Below, piece by piece: positions 20,211 through 30,256 of a DNA stretch of 64,000 bases. A program made the position numbers and the translations under genes. Positions within the stretch are counted from its first letter, which is position 1, and every line of letters begins with the position of its first letter. Origin of the DNA: Rhodothermaceae bacterium (GTDB lineage Bacteria; Bacteroidota; Rhodothermia; Rhodothermales; Bin80); assembly GCA_009838195.1 (NCBI GenBank), contig VXSC01000036.1, forward strand, positions 1 through 64,000, in the 5' to 3' direction. The notes under the pieces are model-generated. The model ran no database searches. It worked only from the letters and a program-made list of their open reading frames with translations, and was not told the DNA's origin.

Positions 20211-21986
20211 ATGCGTTTCTTTTCGACCCTTATTGCCAGCGTTCTTGGCTCACTCATCGCAGTTGGTGTGCTGATTTTTCTTGGTAGCCTGATCATGGCA
20301 GGAATCATTGCATCAGCAGTTTCCACCAGCGAAGCCCCTATTTCATCAGAATCTGTGCTGGTATTACAACTATCAGGCCCTATTCAAGAATCCGGGACAG
20401 CAGACCCGATCTATGACCTCTTCGACATGCCACAACCCCAGAGCCTGAACCAAATCAGGACGGCTCTCGAGAGTGCTGCAACCGATGAGCGTATTGAAGC
20501 GGTGTGGCTGAAACCACAGGGGGCCATTGCAGGATGGCCAACACTCCTGGAAATCAGACAATCTTTGCTTGAATTCAAGGAAAGTGGCAAACCAATTGTG
20601 GCATCTGCATCCGGGGATTTTGCGATGCGTGAATCGGACTACTTCCTCGCATCTGTTGCAGACAGTATCTATGCTTCGCCGAGAGCCTTCTTTGAATTCA
20701 ATGGCTTCTACTTGGGTGTATCCTTTTATAAAGGGCTCCTTAATAAACTGAATATCGAACCAACGGTCTTGCGGGTTGGAAGCTATAAAGGAGGCATTGA
20801 GCCCTACACTCGCGAAAACCTGTCAAGCGAAAACCGGACACAGTTAACTGCCGTGCTTGAGAACTGGAACGAACTCATGACCCGTACAATCGCTCAGGCG
20901 CGGGATCTGAGTACTGAGGAGGTTGCAAACCTTATGGGAGCGGGAGAACTCCTGACTACCGAAGATGCACATGCGGCTGGGCTCCTTGATGGATTACTGC
21001 AAAGTGAAGAGGTGGAGTCGCGTATCGGTGAATTGACTGGTATAGAGGGCAGGCTGAAAACCAGCAGTTTATCCCGCTATGCTCCCTCAATGCCCAGATC
21101 ATCGTCCAGCCATGACAGCACAATTGGGATCATACATGCCTCCGGCACCATCATGAGTGGGAGCAGTAGTGATCTAAATGGAATCCTGGGGGCCGTCAGT
21201 TTCCAGAGGGACATGAAAGATTTCCGAGAGGATGATGATGTCAAGGCGGTCGTACTGCGGATCGACTCACCCGGCGGCAGTGCCACTGCCAGTGAATCCA
21301 TGTGGCAGGCAGTCAAGGAAACGACAAAGAAAAAACCGGTCATTATTTCCATGGGAGACCTCGCTGCATCCGGTGGCTACTGGCTCGCAACGGCGGGAGA
21401 CACGATTGTGGCTTCTCCTCACACAGTGACTGGTTCCATCGGCGTCTACGGCATGCACTTCAGTATTGGTCAGATGCTCGAAACCAAACTAGGTATTACC
21501 TCAGACCATGTAGCCACCAGCGACTACGCAGATATGTTTTCTGGGATGCGCCCCCTTCGTCCTTCCGAGCGTGCACTGTTTGAGCGCTCTCTGAACGAAA
21601 CTTACTCTACTTTTCTTGAACGTGTTTCCGAGAATCGAGACATGTCGATTGAAGCTGTTCATGAAGTGGCCCAAGGCCGGATATGGACTGGAGAGGCTGC
21701 CTTGGAAGCTGGACTGATTGACAAACTTGGGAACCTTGATGATGCGATCGCTCTCGCCGCTGAGATGGCAAACCTAGAAGAAGGTGCCTATCGAATCAAA
21801 CAATTGCCCGTTCCCGAGACCTTGATGGATCAATACCTGGAACTCTTCTTGGCACGAATCCAATCCTTTATGGAGTCACCAATTGAGACGCAACTTCGTA
21901 CGGAGGCCCGTTTAATTGAGGAGGCAGCTCAATTGCAGGGAACTCCCATAGCCCGCCTGCCTTTGGACATCGAAGGTTATGACTGA
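20211..21986 (+). CDS. sppA: Signal peptide peptidase SppA, 67K type
   Basis: From the ATG at 20211 the 591-residue protein begins with one membrane helix (MRFFSTLIASVLGSLIAVGV and onward), then two tandem peptidase S49 domains. The catalytic Lys193 lies in SYKGGIEPYTREN and the Ser387 in DLAASGGYW, close to the K209/S409 dyad spacing of E. coli SppA. It degrades cleaved signal peptides in the inner membrane. The upstream ATG at 20112 would add 33 residues without a membrane-protein character. It is transcribed divergently from hrcA and convergently with the type IV-like endonuclease. Confidence 0.94.
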   Translation: MRFFSTLIASVLGSLIAVGVLIFLGSLIMAGIIASAVSTSEAPISSESVLVLQLSGPIQESGTADPIYDLFDMPQPQSLNQIRTALESAATDERIEAVWLKPQGAIAGWPTLLEIRQSLLEFKESGKPIVASASGDFAMRESDYFLASVADSIYASPRAFFEFNGFYLGVSFYKGLLNKLNIEPTVLRVGSYKGGIEPYTRENLSSENRTQLTAVLENWNELMTRTIAQARDLSTEEVANLMGAGELLTTEDAHAAGLLDGLLQSEEVESRIGELTGIEGRLKTSSLSRYAPSMPRSSSSHDSTIGIIHASGTIMSGSSSDLNGILGAVSFQRDMKDFREDDDVKAVVLRIDSPGGSATASESMWQAVKETTKKKPVIISMGDLAASGGYWLATAGDTIVASPHTVTGSIGVYGMHFSIGQMLETKLGITSDHVATSDYADMFSGMRPLRPSERALFERSLNETYSTFLERVSENRDMSIEAVHEVAQGRIWTGEAALEAGLIDKLGNLDDAIALAAEMANLEEGAYRIKQLPVPETLMDQYLELFLARIQSFMESPIETQLRTEARLIEEAAQLQGTPIARLPLDIEGYD

Positions 21987-22188
21987 CATGTCCCCCTAGC
22001 TCAGCCAGATTAACTCATAGCCCCAATCATGGAGGAGATACGTAGAACTTGTATCCATAGCGATATAGATTCTTAGCTACCACACGTAATTTGGCATATC
22101 TGAGTCATCATTGAAGCTGGTGTCTGCAACGAAAAACCCAAAAAATAGAATCGGAAGATGAGAACCTATTGGATCTGGGTTAACGTTC

Positions 22189-23310
22189 TTATTTCTCTTT
22201 TAATTTGACTCGTAAAGTGTCTCTCATGTCGAAAGATGTGAGAGCAGTCCTTAAATATCTAATCTTCTCCCGAGTACCATTATTCGTCGTAGTGAAGAGA
22301 CCATTGCCTATTGATATGCAGTTACGCTTGATCAATTTTGGATCACGTGCGACTATGGTAGTTTTCTTTGCTGCAAATGAAGATATTAGTCTTGAACGAT
22401 CCCGCTGGCAGAGGGCACTGAGTATGTAGACAAACATGTCTGTCCAGGTACCGGAAACAATTTCATCTTGAAATCGAAAGTAGTCAAGTTTTGTAAACTT
22501 GGTTTCTATTTTGAATGGATCTTGTTCTTTACTTTGCTCGGCTATAATCGGATGTTCAGTACTGTTGGGGTCTCTTGTTTCGACTGGATCTTGCTCCTCA
22601 CCGGGCGTGACCATAATGGGAGTCTGTATTTTCGCGTTTATCAGTCTCGAAAATGCATCTGGAAGGCTTTTTTTGACGTGATCTCGGATTTTACGCTTCG
22701 TTGTACCAAAAAGCATCTTTGATACTGAGCCAGCAAATTCGTCACTTGGAGACAACAATTGTTCCTTGAGGAAAGCGTAGATCTTGTCTCCATGAGAGAG
22801 CTTGTAGGCTAGTGCCCGGAGTTTCGTTGAGTCGAAATTCCTACGTGAAAACTGCTCTAAATATTCTAGCGTTTCTTGGTCTAATTCACTTAGTCTGAAT
22901 ACAAGAAATGGTTCTTCGTCAAGCATGTTTTCATGATCCATATCCGTAAAAAAACGGTATTCATTCCCATTTGTCAATATCACAAAATCCACTTCCCGTA
23001 CGAAATGAAAATACCCTTTGATTTGATTGATGGTCACATGATGGTCTAGGGATTCGTGCAACTTCTTCGCTTCAACAAAAATAATTGGGCTTCCATTTCG
23101 GAGCAGGGCGTAGTCAACTTTTCCTGGCTTAATGTCCTTGGGATCGGCTGGATATTGGGGATCTACCAGTTCGGGATTGCTCGAGTCGTACCCCAGTGAT
23201 TTTAAAAAAGGACGAATGAACCAAGCTTCAGTCTTAGCTTCTGAGATGCTTTTGTTTTCGTATTTTCTATAAAGAATACCCAGGTCTTCTAGATCGTTTT
23301 TCAACTCCAT
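22189..23310 (-). CDS. Type IV-like restriction endonuclease (HsdR N-terminal-like nuclease domain)
   Basis: This 373-residue protein has an N-terminal PD-(D/E)xK nuclease core: GKVDYALL (Asp66), then IFVEAKK (Glu80, Lys82). A region of about 100 residues of helical character follows. The pattern matches the COG4748-type stand-alone proteins related to the N-terminus of HsdR, often annotated type I restriction endonuclease subunit R or type IV restriction. The C-terminal 150 residues (from about the QDPVETRDP segment) are not recognised and may be a DNA-binding module. The gene looks AT-richer than its neighbours and stands alone, so horizontal acquisition is likely. It probably cleaves foreign or modified DNA. 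Confidence 0.72.
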   Translation of the reverse strand: MELKNDLEDLGILYRKYENKSISEAKTEAWFIRPFLKSLGYDSSNPELVDPQYPADPKDIKPGKVDYALLRNGSPIIFVEAKKLHESLDHHVTINQIKGYFHFVREVDFVILTNGNEYRFFTDMDHENMLDEEPFLVFRLSELDQETLEYLEQFSRRNFDSTKLRALAYKLSHGDKIYAFLKEQLLSPSDEFAGSVSKMLFGTTKRKIRDHVKKSLPDAFSRLINAKIQTPIMVTPGEEQDPVETRDPNSTEHPIIAEQSKEQDPFKIETKFTKLDYFRFQDEIVSGTWTDMFVYILSALCQRDRSRLISSFAAKKTTIVARDPKLIKRNCISIGNGLFTTTNNGTREKIRYLRTALTSFDMRDTLRVKLKEK

Positions 23311-23360
23311 GGCATGTAATACAATTCCTGCAAGTAACTCGCAAAGTTAATCAAATTGAG

Positions 23361-25373
23361 TCACTCCGGTAATTCCGCGATTTGTGTTGAGCTAGATGTA
23401 TCCGTTCGGGAGTAGCTCAGACCGAATCCAAACGGAAAGAGGGGATCTTCACTGTCATAGGGCACATCCTCCAACTGTGCACGAACAGCGTCCATAGACG
23501 ATGGCAATTCAAACGGTAAACGCCCCGAAGGATCAAACCGCCCGAAAACCGCATCCAGGATCACTTCATCCGATGCTCCAAAATTGGCCAATACTGCCAC
23601 AGCACTTTCCGCTATCTCTGGAATGACGGCAGGACGGTCAAGGTAAATATCAACGATTGTCGGAAGGGATTGGGTAACCGATAAAATCGAGTCCAACTCC
23701 GCCCCCTTAAAATCCAGATCACCTTGGTGAAATAACCCCTCCAATATGCCTCCACCGCGCGGAGGTTCATAGGGCGCATGAACTCTAAGGAGCGCCACAG
23801 TGGCCTCAGTAGGATTGCTAACCACCGTTGCATAGCGAGATGCCAAACTGCTGTCTACATTCTGCACAAATATCCGCTCATCAGGCCCGAGAGGCAATAC
23901 GGAACGGCCGTCTTCTTCTCCATTCTTCAAAAGTACAATAGACTTCCGTTGGGCAATTCGGCCCGCCTCCATAAAGGGGGCAGATCCCACGATTCTATCC
24001 GCCGCGCTTTCGTCAACGTATGGATCATCAAACAGTCCAAGCAGGAACTTATCCCTGAGCAGCCGGCTCACGGAGCTGTCCAAGCGTGCCTCCTGAACCC
24101 TGCCTGAGTTTACCAGCTCAACAATCCACTCTGGATTGGATTCTCCTCCGAATATATCAACTCCAGCTGCCAGTGCTATCTCTACCCGATCAATAGGAGC
24201 CAAATCTTCAACTCCCCATCCCGGAGATTCCAACATGGTAAAACCTAGCAAGCGCTTACTACTTAGGACAGCCCAATCCGTACTGATAACGCCTTCAAAT
24301 CCAAGTTCCTTGCGCAGCAGTCCGGTGACAATGGAAGGGCTAAAGGCAAATCCGACACCATCTTCGGTGATGCCCACACCTACGGCGTAACTCACCATGA
24401 TTTGCGCAGTGTTCGCCGCCATAGCACCCTTCACGAACGGCGACACATGCATGTCAAACTTGTCGCCTGGATAGACCTGATCCTTACCATAGGAAAAATG
24501 CGCCTCCCATCCGTCATCCTGCGGCCCGCCACCGGGAAAATGCTTGGACATCGTTGCGACACTTTCAGTGCCGACTGTGTCACCCTGCAACCCGCGAATG
24601 TATGCACGCCCCATACTGGCTGACAGATCCGCATCCTCACCAAAAGTACCATAAACACGTGACCAACGCGGTTCAGTTGCCAGATCTAACATGGGATGAA
24701 GTGCGAGCCTGATACCCACTGCCAGATATTCTTGTCGTGCAATATTGCCAAACTCCTCGACGAGAAGTGTATCACGCGTCGCAGCCAAGCCAATGGGTTC
24801 TGGCCAAGCGGAAAAATCACCGGCAAACATCGATGCAGCCTCGCTACTCGGAAAGCCATGTCTCGGATCTGAGGCAATAGTGATCGGAATACCCAGACGC
24901 GTACGTTCTGCAAGATTCTGTACGCTATTGTACCAGGCTGCCATAGCAGCAGGATCATGACTCTGCATAATGTTGAAGTGATTCATGTGGCGCCGCACAA
25001 TCATCTCGGAATTGGTGGGAATCATGAATGTGAAAGGATTGCTCGGCAGCGGTCGCTCCTGCAGAGAGCCATCAGGTAGCGTGCCTATCATATTGATAAA
25101 CATCATCCCCGCTTTCTCCTCAAGACTCATTTGCGATAACACATCCTGAACCCGCTCCATCACAGGCGCATCAGGATTTTCGTATTGGTCCATCACACCA
25201 TTCTTGTTCAAATCCCGATATTGAATACCGTTGGCCTCCAAAATGAGAGCTTCCCCCCCGAGACTTGCTTTGGCGTTATTGGCCGCTATGCCGTAGTAGG
25301 CATAGAAACCCAGTACGGCAGCACCGGCCAATATCAACACCCCTAACACGATAATGGTGACAACTCGTAGCAT
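23361..25373 (-). CDS. Glycoside hydrolase family 3 enzyme (beta-glucosidase-like), membrane-anchored or secreted
   Basis: The 670-residue protein starts with a hydrophobic segment (about residues 4-28) that could be an anchor or uncleaved signal. An LNKNGVMDQYEN motif typical of Bacteroidota GH3 enzymes follows. The (beta/alpha)8 domain shows SKHFPGGGPQDDG and the nucleophile Asp in EGVISTDWAVL. The C-terminal alpha/beta domain has SIVLLKNGEED and ends with a PFGFGLSYS-type strand. GH3 enzymes remove glucose or related sugars from beta-glycans; the actual substrate is not predictable. No SusC/SusD-like or regulator gene is adjacent. It sits between the endonuclease and a macrodomain pseudogene. 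Confidence 0.85.
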   Translation of the reverse strand: MLRVVTIIVLGVLILAGAAVLGFYAYYGIAANNAKASLGGEALILEANGIQYRDLNKNGVMDQYENPDAPVMERVQDVLSQMSLEEKAGMMFINMIGTLPDGSLQERPLPSNPFTFMIPTNSEMIVRRHMNHFNIMQSHDPAAMAAWYNSVQNLAERTRLGIPITIASDPRHGFPSSEAASMFAGDFSAWPEPIGLAATRDTLLVEEFGNIARQEYLAVGIRLALHPMLDLATEPRWSRVYGTFGEDADLSASMGRAYIRGLQGDTVGTESVATMSKHFPGGGPQDDGWEAHFSYGKDQVYPGDKFDMHVSPFVKGAMAANTAQIMVSYAVGVGITEDGVGFAFSPSIVTGLLRKELGFEGVISTDWAVLSSKRLLGFTMLESPGWGVEDLAPIDRVEIALAAGVDIFGGESNPEWIVELVNSGRVQEARLDSSVSRLLRDKFLLGLFDDPYVDESAADRIVGSAPFMEAGRIAQRKSIVLLKNGEEDGRSVLPLGPDERIFVQNVDSSLASRYATVVSNPTEATVALLRVHAPYEPPRGGGILEGLFHQGDLDFKGAELDSILSVTQSLPTIVDIYLDRPAVIPEIAESAVAVLANFGASDEVILDAVFGRFDPSGRLPFELPSSMDAVRAQLEDVPYDSEDPLFPFGFGLSYSRTDTSSSTQIAELPE

Positions 25374-25843
25374 GAGAATTCCTCCCCGTAGCAGATCTAT
25401 GAATTACATTCGCCAAGAAGATACGTATTACGATACCAAAGTGTACGTCTAGAAATCCCTGTTGGCCGGACCACCTGAACCTGGATCTATCACGCCCGAA
25501 TGCGCTCTACCAATGCTGGACTGATTGAACGAACACCCGGACCAGATCATGGAACGGCTCTATGGAAACACAAAAATGCGATTTAGTGAATATTGTGCAT
25601 TCAGAATGCATAATATCCACTCATGCAGTACGGATACATTATAGATTCCTACACCTACCTTTCCCGACTCGCTCACCACGACACCGCTTGAATGTCGCAG
25701 CTGTGGGTGGTTTACAACCCCCGCCTGTACGGCGATTGTGGAGTACCTACCTCCATCCCTCATACAGTTACAGTATAGTGTTGGCTAAGTCATCACTTAT
25801 CTCCATTCTTGTTTACGTGGCACACGGAAATTCAGGCTAGTCG
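25374..25843. other. Gene-poor stretch upstream of the GH3 gene
   Basis: About 470 bp without a supportable gene lie between the GH3 start and the macrodomain pseudogene. It contains a near-perfect 27-bp palindrome (25590-25616) and presumably the GH3 promoter. No tRNA or terminator structure was convincing. Confidence 0.5.
25590..25616. promoter_or_regulatory. Near-perfect palindrome, possible operator
   Basis: The half-site ATATTGTGCATTC and its mirror GAATGCATAATAT flank a single central A, with only one mismatch across 13 pairs. It lies in the non-coding region about 217 bp upstream of the GH3 start. A dimeric repressor site is plausible, but no adjacent regulator gene is present. Confidence 0.35.
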
Positions 25844-26257
25844 CTACTTGGCGTGGATGGGGCCATCCATTAAACCGCCAGACCGAAATTGCTGGCTGAA
25901 TGCCGAACTTTTGGTCACTGCCCAACCCGCAGAGCCGTGGTCACTCGCGGCTACAGTCCTCCAACCAAGCACATCATTCACACGGTCGGAGCGGTCTGGC
26001 GCGGAGGCGGGAAGGGCGAAGCAGACCTTCTCCGGGCCTGTTACAGAAATTCCATTAGACTGGCAGCAGAATACGGATTCAAAAGTTTCGCTTTCCCAGC
26101 CATAAGCGCGGGCATTTTCCGATAACCCAAGCGGAACACCACGCGTATCTCGGTCGAGGAAATCCGTGCGGCCCCGTCAAGTTTTGTGAGTGAAGTGATC
26201 TTCACTTGCTTTGATACGGAAATGAGGGGTATCTATGAAGAAGTTCTACAAATCTGA
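25844..26257 (+). pseudogene. Macrodomain (ADP-ribose-binding, YmdB-like) protein, nonsense-mutated
   Basis: One plus-strand frame reads a typical macrodomain: LLGVDGAIH, then CPTRRAVVTRGY, HIIHTVGAVWRGGGKGEADLL, LAAEYGFKSFAFPAISAGIF and an EVIFTCFD strand, ending in TGA at 26255-26257. Two in-frame TAA codons break it: one after GAIH (where an Arg is expected) and one in the GxxxYPK region (where a Tyr is expected). The first about 25 residues, with the DAIVNAAN loop, are missing. Macrodomains of this type remove ADP-ribose or O-acetyl-ADP-ribose adducts and are often found with defence or toxin systems. It lies 90 bp from the 3' end of hsdR, convergent with it. Confidence 0.8.
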
Positions 26258-26347
26258 TTTCGATCTTCTGCTCTCTACCAAACCACAGCACTCAGAAATT
26301 CAGCACTGACTCGATTTGAGAATTCGAAGACACCCCGGTCCTAACGA

Positions 26348-29300
26348 TCAAGCCGCAGCCGCATACACTCCTCTACCACCGCCGTAGTAAGAATCATAGA
26401 CGTGCTGGTACACGGCCTCGACCTTTTGCTGAAACAGCCTCGGCGAGACACTCTCCGGCAATCCCTCTTCCAGCACATCCTCGATGTGGATTTTCACTGC
26501 AGCCCGGGACTGTTGGAACTTGCGCCAGTCCAGAACTAGCTGTTCACGTTTCAACGCCTGCAACAGGCCCCTAGCCGCTTTCTTCACCTGCTTGGTTTCT
26601 TTGTTGGAAAGATCAATCCGAGGCTTGGTCAGGATATCGAACACCACCAGCTCTTCTTCCGATAGTTGCTCCGCGACACTTCGCTTCTCCTCATCGTTAA
26701 GGCTTTTAGCGAAAGCCAGCAGTTGCTGGAAATACTCGTCGATATTCACGCTTCCGGCATTGTATTCATCGATCATCTTCTGGAAGCGTTCCTGATAATC
26801 AATACGGGTGCGGTTGAGGCGCAACATCTGCTTCAGTTTGCTGTTCACTTGGCCCCTGAGTATTTCCATCTCCGTGCGCTTCTTGCCTTTGGCGAATCGC
26901 TCCTTCAATGCCTCGAAATCCATCTGCGCGAGATCGACCCAATGCTCCTCAACATCATTCGCGGCCCCGAAGACCGGCGGCGTTGTTCGTACAACATATC
27001 CTTCGGCATCAATGGACTCATTCAGCAGTTCCTCTACTTGGCCCACTACCTCGGAGATGTCTGTCGGTGGGGTAAGTGCCCGGATCTTCTTCGCCAGCAC
27101 GTCGAATAGCTGGTACCGTGCGGCGGAAGACTTGGCTTCGCTGTCGGGCAGTATGGCCTTGTAGAGCCTCCCGACCATTGCAGCTTGCGTCAAGTACCGT
27201 TTTTTGCTGTCGTCATTGGCAATCAGGGCCTCCCTTGCATCATCGAGCAGCTTGATCTTCTCGAAATCGCTGGTTGCCTCAATGGCATCCAGATTAACGC
27301 CCATTCTGGAACAGAACTCCTCCATCTCGACAATTGACTGCCGTAACAAGGCAACAAGTGCCGCCTTGTCCTTGACCGGAGAATCTTCACCAGCACTACT
27401 CCCAGTCCCATAAATCTCCAGTGCCTTTTCCAGATTGCGGAACACCCCGACATAATCGACGATAAGACCGTTGACCTTTTCCTTGAACACCCGGTTGGCC
27501 CTTGCGATCGTCTGCATTAAAGTGTGATTGCGCATTGGTTTGTCAAGGTAGAGCGTGGAGCAGGAAGGCGCATCAAAGCCGGTCAGCCACATGGCGCAAA
27601 CGAAAACAATCCTAAAGGGATCGTCTGGATCCTTGAACTTGGTTTCCAGGTCTTCGCTGACCATGCGCTTGCGGTGCGGCGCGATGTCCAGTCCCTTGGC
27701 TTTCATCTCCTCAATCTCGTTCTGTGACGAGGAGACCACCACTGCCATATCGCTGGATTCCATGAATTGAATCCGCTCCCTGATGGCTTGACGCTTCTCG
27801 TCATCTACCTCCTCGGCCATCTTGTCCATCAGACGCAACATCTCCGCTTTCCAGTGCACTTGCACCTTGTCGTACATGCGCACTGCCGTGGCCTTGTCGA
27901 TGCTGATCACCATCGCCTTGCCTGGGAACCCACGCCCGGTGAAGTGGCTCACCAAGTCTTCGGCAATGGTCTCCAACCGCTCCTCCCGCGTGATCAGGTG
28001 ATACTGACGAGTGAACTCCCGCTCCAGCTTCTTCTCCTGGGCCGCGTCCAGTTCCGCATCTTCCAGCAGGCGCTCCATGTCCTCGTTAAGATTCTCGTTG
28101 ATGAGCTGCAATTCGGGGATGCGGTTTTCGTAATACAGCGGGACGGTCGCGCCGTCCTCCATTGATTGGCGGAAGTTGTACACGCTCACATAGTCGCCGA
28201 AGACCTCCCGCGTCTTTTCTTCACCGATGATCAGCGGCGTACCGGTGAAAGCGATGAATGAGGCATTGGGCAAGGCAGTACGCATATTCAGTGCCAGAGT
28301 GTCGTATTGGCTGCGATGCGCCTCGTCGGTAATTACGATGATGTCGGAACGCTCCGATAACACTGGATGCTTCTCGCCCCGTTCAGTGCGAAACTTGTGG
28401 ATCAGTGTGAAAACGTAGCGGTGATTTTCCATCAAAAGCTGTCGCAGATGGCGGCCTGAAGTGGCTTGTGCCTCCTCCTCGGTCACCGCCCCGCTCGCCG
28501 CGAAGTTCTTGTAGATCTGGTGATCCAGCTCCTGTCTGTCAGTGATAATGACGAAGGTCCAGTTACCGGGGATCTTGCGAAGTACCTTCTGTGCGAAACA
28601 GATCATTGACACGCTCTTGCCGCTTCCTTGGGTGTGCCAGAACACACCCAGCCTGCCAGCACGGCTCTCAATGCGCCGCAGCGCGTCGATTACGTTATTC
28701 ACCCCTAGGTACTGGTGATTCTTGCCCAGTAGTTTGATCCATCCGCCTTGTGCCTTCATGAACAGGGTGAAGTTCTCAACCAGGTCGAGTAGCCGTGCCT
28801 TATCGCAGGTGCCTCGGATCATGGTCTCCAGCGAAACCACCCCCTCCTCGCCCTCGTTATTGATCTTCTTCCACTCGGTGAAGTGCTCCCAGCTTGCTGT
28901 TATGCTGCCGATACGACTGCGGCTGCCGTTTGAGAGTACGATCAGGGCGTTGTACCAAAAGAGCTGCGGAATCGTGCACTTGTAGTCACTAAGATTTTCG
29001 GTGTAGGCCTTTTCCAGCCGGGCATGGGTCGCCTTTAGTTCGATGAACACCAGTGGAATGCCGTTGATGAAGCCCACCAAGTCGGCCCGCCGGGTGTACA
29101 TCTCCCCGGTTACCCAAAACTGACTGACCAGCAGAAAATCGTTGTTAGCTGGTGCCTTCCAGTCGATCAGCCTGACTGACTCCACCGTCTCGCCCTCACC
29201 ATCAGGAGTGCGGATCTTCACCCGCACGCCGTTCTTCAGCAGCAGATAGACTTCGCGGTTGGCTTGCGCCGGGGCCATAGCGCCGCGGTCGCGAATCAAT

Positions 29301-29527
29301 TCCTCCATGGCTTGGTCGAAAGCGTCCGCTGGTAGATCGGGGTTCAGGCGCTCCAGTACAGATCGCAACCGCCCCTCAAGCACCACCTCGGATTGCGCTT
29401 CCCGCCCCAAGGGGTTGCCGTCCGTTTGGTTGAACTCATGGTATCCGTAGACCGTCTCCCATCCCATCTCCGCGAACAGTGCGATGGCAGGTTGTTCGAC
29501 CAGCGTATCTTCGGAGTAGTCGGACAT
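26348..29527 (-). CDS. hsdR: Type I restriction endonuclease subunit R
   Basis: The 1059-residue motor/nuclease subunit has an N-terminal PD-(D/E)xK site (Asp149, then FIELK with Glu163 and Lys165). SF2 helicase motifs follow: Walker A GSGKS at residues 301-305 and DEAH at 401-404, with TGTPLI and the later QTIARANR motif VI. The C-terminal helical region would dock on the methylase core. It cleaves DNA after translocation when the target is unmethylated. It lies 234 bp downstream of the DUF4411 gene, so it may have its own promoter or be read through. Confidence 0.95.
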   Translation of the reverse strand: MSDYSEDTLVEQPAIALFAEMGWETVYGYHEFNQTDGNPLGREAQSEVVLEGRLRSVLERLNPDLPADAFDQAMEELIRDRGAMAPAQANREVYLLLKNGVRVKIRTPDGEGETVESVRLIDWKAPANNDFLLVSQFWVTGEMYTRRADLVGFINGIPLVFIELKATHARLEKAYTENLSDYKCTIPQLFWYNALIVLSNGSRSRIGSITASWEHFTEWKKINNEGEEGVVSLETMIRGTCDKARLLDLVENFTLFMKAQGGWIKLLGKNHQYLGVNNVIDALRRIESRAGRLGVFWHTQGSGKSVSMICFAQKVLRKIPGNWTFVIITDRQELDHQIYKNFAASGAVTEEEAQATSGRHLRQLLMENHRYVFTLIHKFRTERGEKHPVLSERSDIIVITDEAHRSQYDTLALNMRTALPNASFIAFTGTPLIIGEEKTREVFGDYVSVYNFRQSMEDGATVPLYYENRIPELQLINENLNEDMERLLEDAELDAAQEKKLEREFTRQYHLITREERLETIAEDLVSHFTGRGFPGKAMVISIDKATAVRMYDKVQVHWKAEMLRLMDKMAEEVDDEKRQAIRERIQFMESSDMAVVVSSSQNEIEEMKAKGLDIAPHRKRMVSEDLETKFKDPDDPFRIVFVCAMWLTGFDAPSCSTLYLDKPMRNHTLMQTIARANRVFKEKVNGLIVDYVGVFRNLEKALEIYGTGSSAGEDSPVKDKAALVALLRQSIVEMEEFCSRMGVNLDAIEATSDFEKIKLLDDAREALIANDDSKKRYLTQAAMVGRLYKAILPDSEAKSSAARYQLFDVLAKKIRALTPPTDISEVVGQVEELLNESIDAEGYVVRTTPPVFGAANDVEEHWVDLAQMDFEALKERFAKGKKRTEMEILRGQVNSKLKQMLRLNRTRIDYQERFQKMIDEYNAGSVNIDEYFQQLLAFAKSLNDEEKRSVAEQLSEEELVVFDILTKPRIDLSNKETKQVKKAARGLLQALKREQLVLDWRKFQQSRAAVKIHIEDVLEEGLPESVSPRLFQQKVEAVYQHVYDSYYGGGRGVYAAAA

Positions 29528-29761
29528 CAGTTTTCCTTCTATCCCCGTTTCATCTTCACGACGACAAACGCCAAACTGTAAGGCATTATCTCTTTGTTTT
29601 TGTTCACATTTCTAACCATAAACCCCTGACTCAAGCCTCACTGCCATTAGAAATATTTGACCTTTCATGCCCTATTTCCGATACTGCGCACATCTCATCC
29701 ATCTATTGAAGAAGGAGTTGGGCCGAGGTTCTGCGTTGGCCTTTTGCTTTCAGGTGGCCAT

Positions 29762-30256
29762 TCATATCTCAGTCTTCAAGACAAAACACGCCTTTTCACG
29801 GCGCAGCATTTCGAATGGCGTCATCACCTTTATGCCCAGCCCGACGCAAACATTGGGAATTTTTACCTTATTGGGTGTATCCGCGGGTTTCTCGTGGGTG
29901 ACCACTACGAAACCGTGCGTTAATGCATGGGATACCAGCCAATAGTCCGCCACCTGCAAGAAGTTGTTCACTGCCGTGGGGGTATAGCCGTTCTCAATCA
30001 CCCACTTACTGACCTGAGTCATATCCCTCAGGTCTTCTGGGTCTGGTTTGAGAAACAGACGTTTACCTGGTCCTTCAGCCCAATCGGTCAAAGCATCGTC
30101 ACCTGCTGAGATTTCATCTCCTACTTTCTCAATACTGAACACCTTCTGCTGCGCATTACTCATAATCAGCCACCCCCAAAATGCGGGACAGAAATCTAGT
30201 CCATAGTGAAGATTGTTTGCCGCCATAAAGACATTGGCATCCAGCAAATATTTCAT
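29762..30256 (-). CDS. DUF4411 family PIN-like protein (possible toxin)
   Basis: The 164-residue protein begins MKYLLDANVF, with the first PIN acidic residue at Asp6. It has ADYWLVSHALTHGFVVVTHE in the second half, where PIN-like folds carry the later acidic residues. This matches the DUF4411 family, which often sits next to an ImmA/IrrE-type gene, and a ribonuclease toxin role is the usual prediction. Its ATG overlaps the stop of the peptidase gene by ATGA (30256-30253). The pair is embedded in a type I restriction locus. Function is inferred only from family and context. Confidence 0.75.
   Translation of the reverse strand: MKYLLDANVFMAANNLHYGLDFCPAFWGWLIMSNAQQKVFSIEKVGDEISAGDDALTDWAEGPGKRLFLKPDPEDLRDMTQVSKWVIENGYTPTAVNNFLQVADYWLVSHALTHGFVVVTHEKPADTPNKVKIPNVCVGLGIKVMTPFEMLRREKACFVLKTEI

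Noticed and set aside
25490-25550. tRNA D-arm-like string (GCGCTCTACCAA)
   Set aside because: No acceptor, anticodon or T-arm pairing could be made around it.
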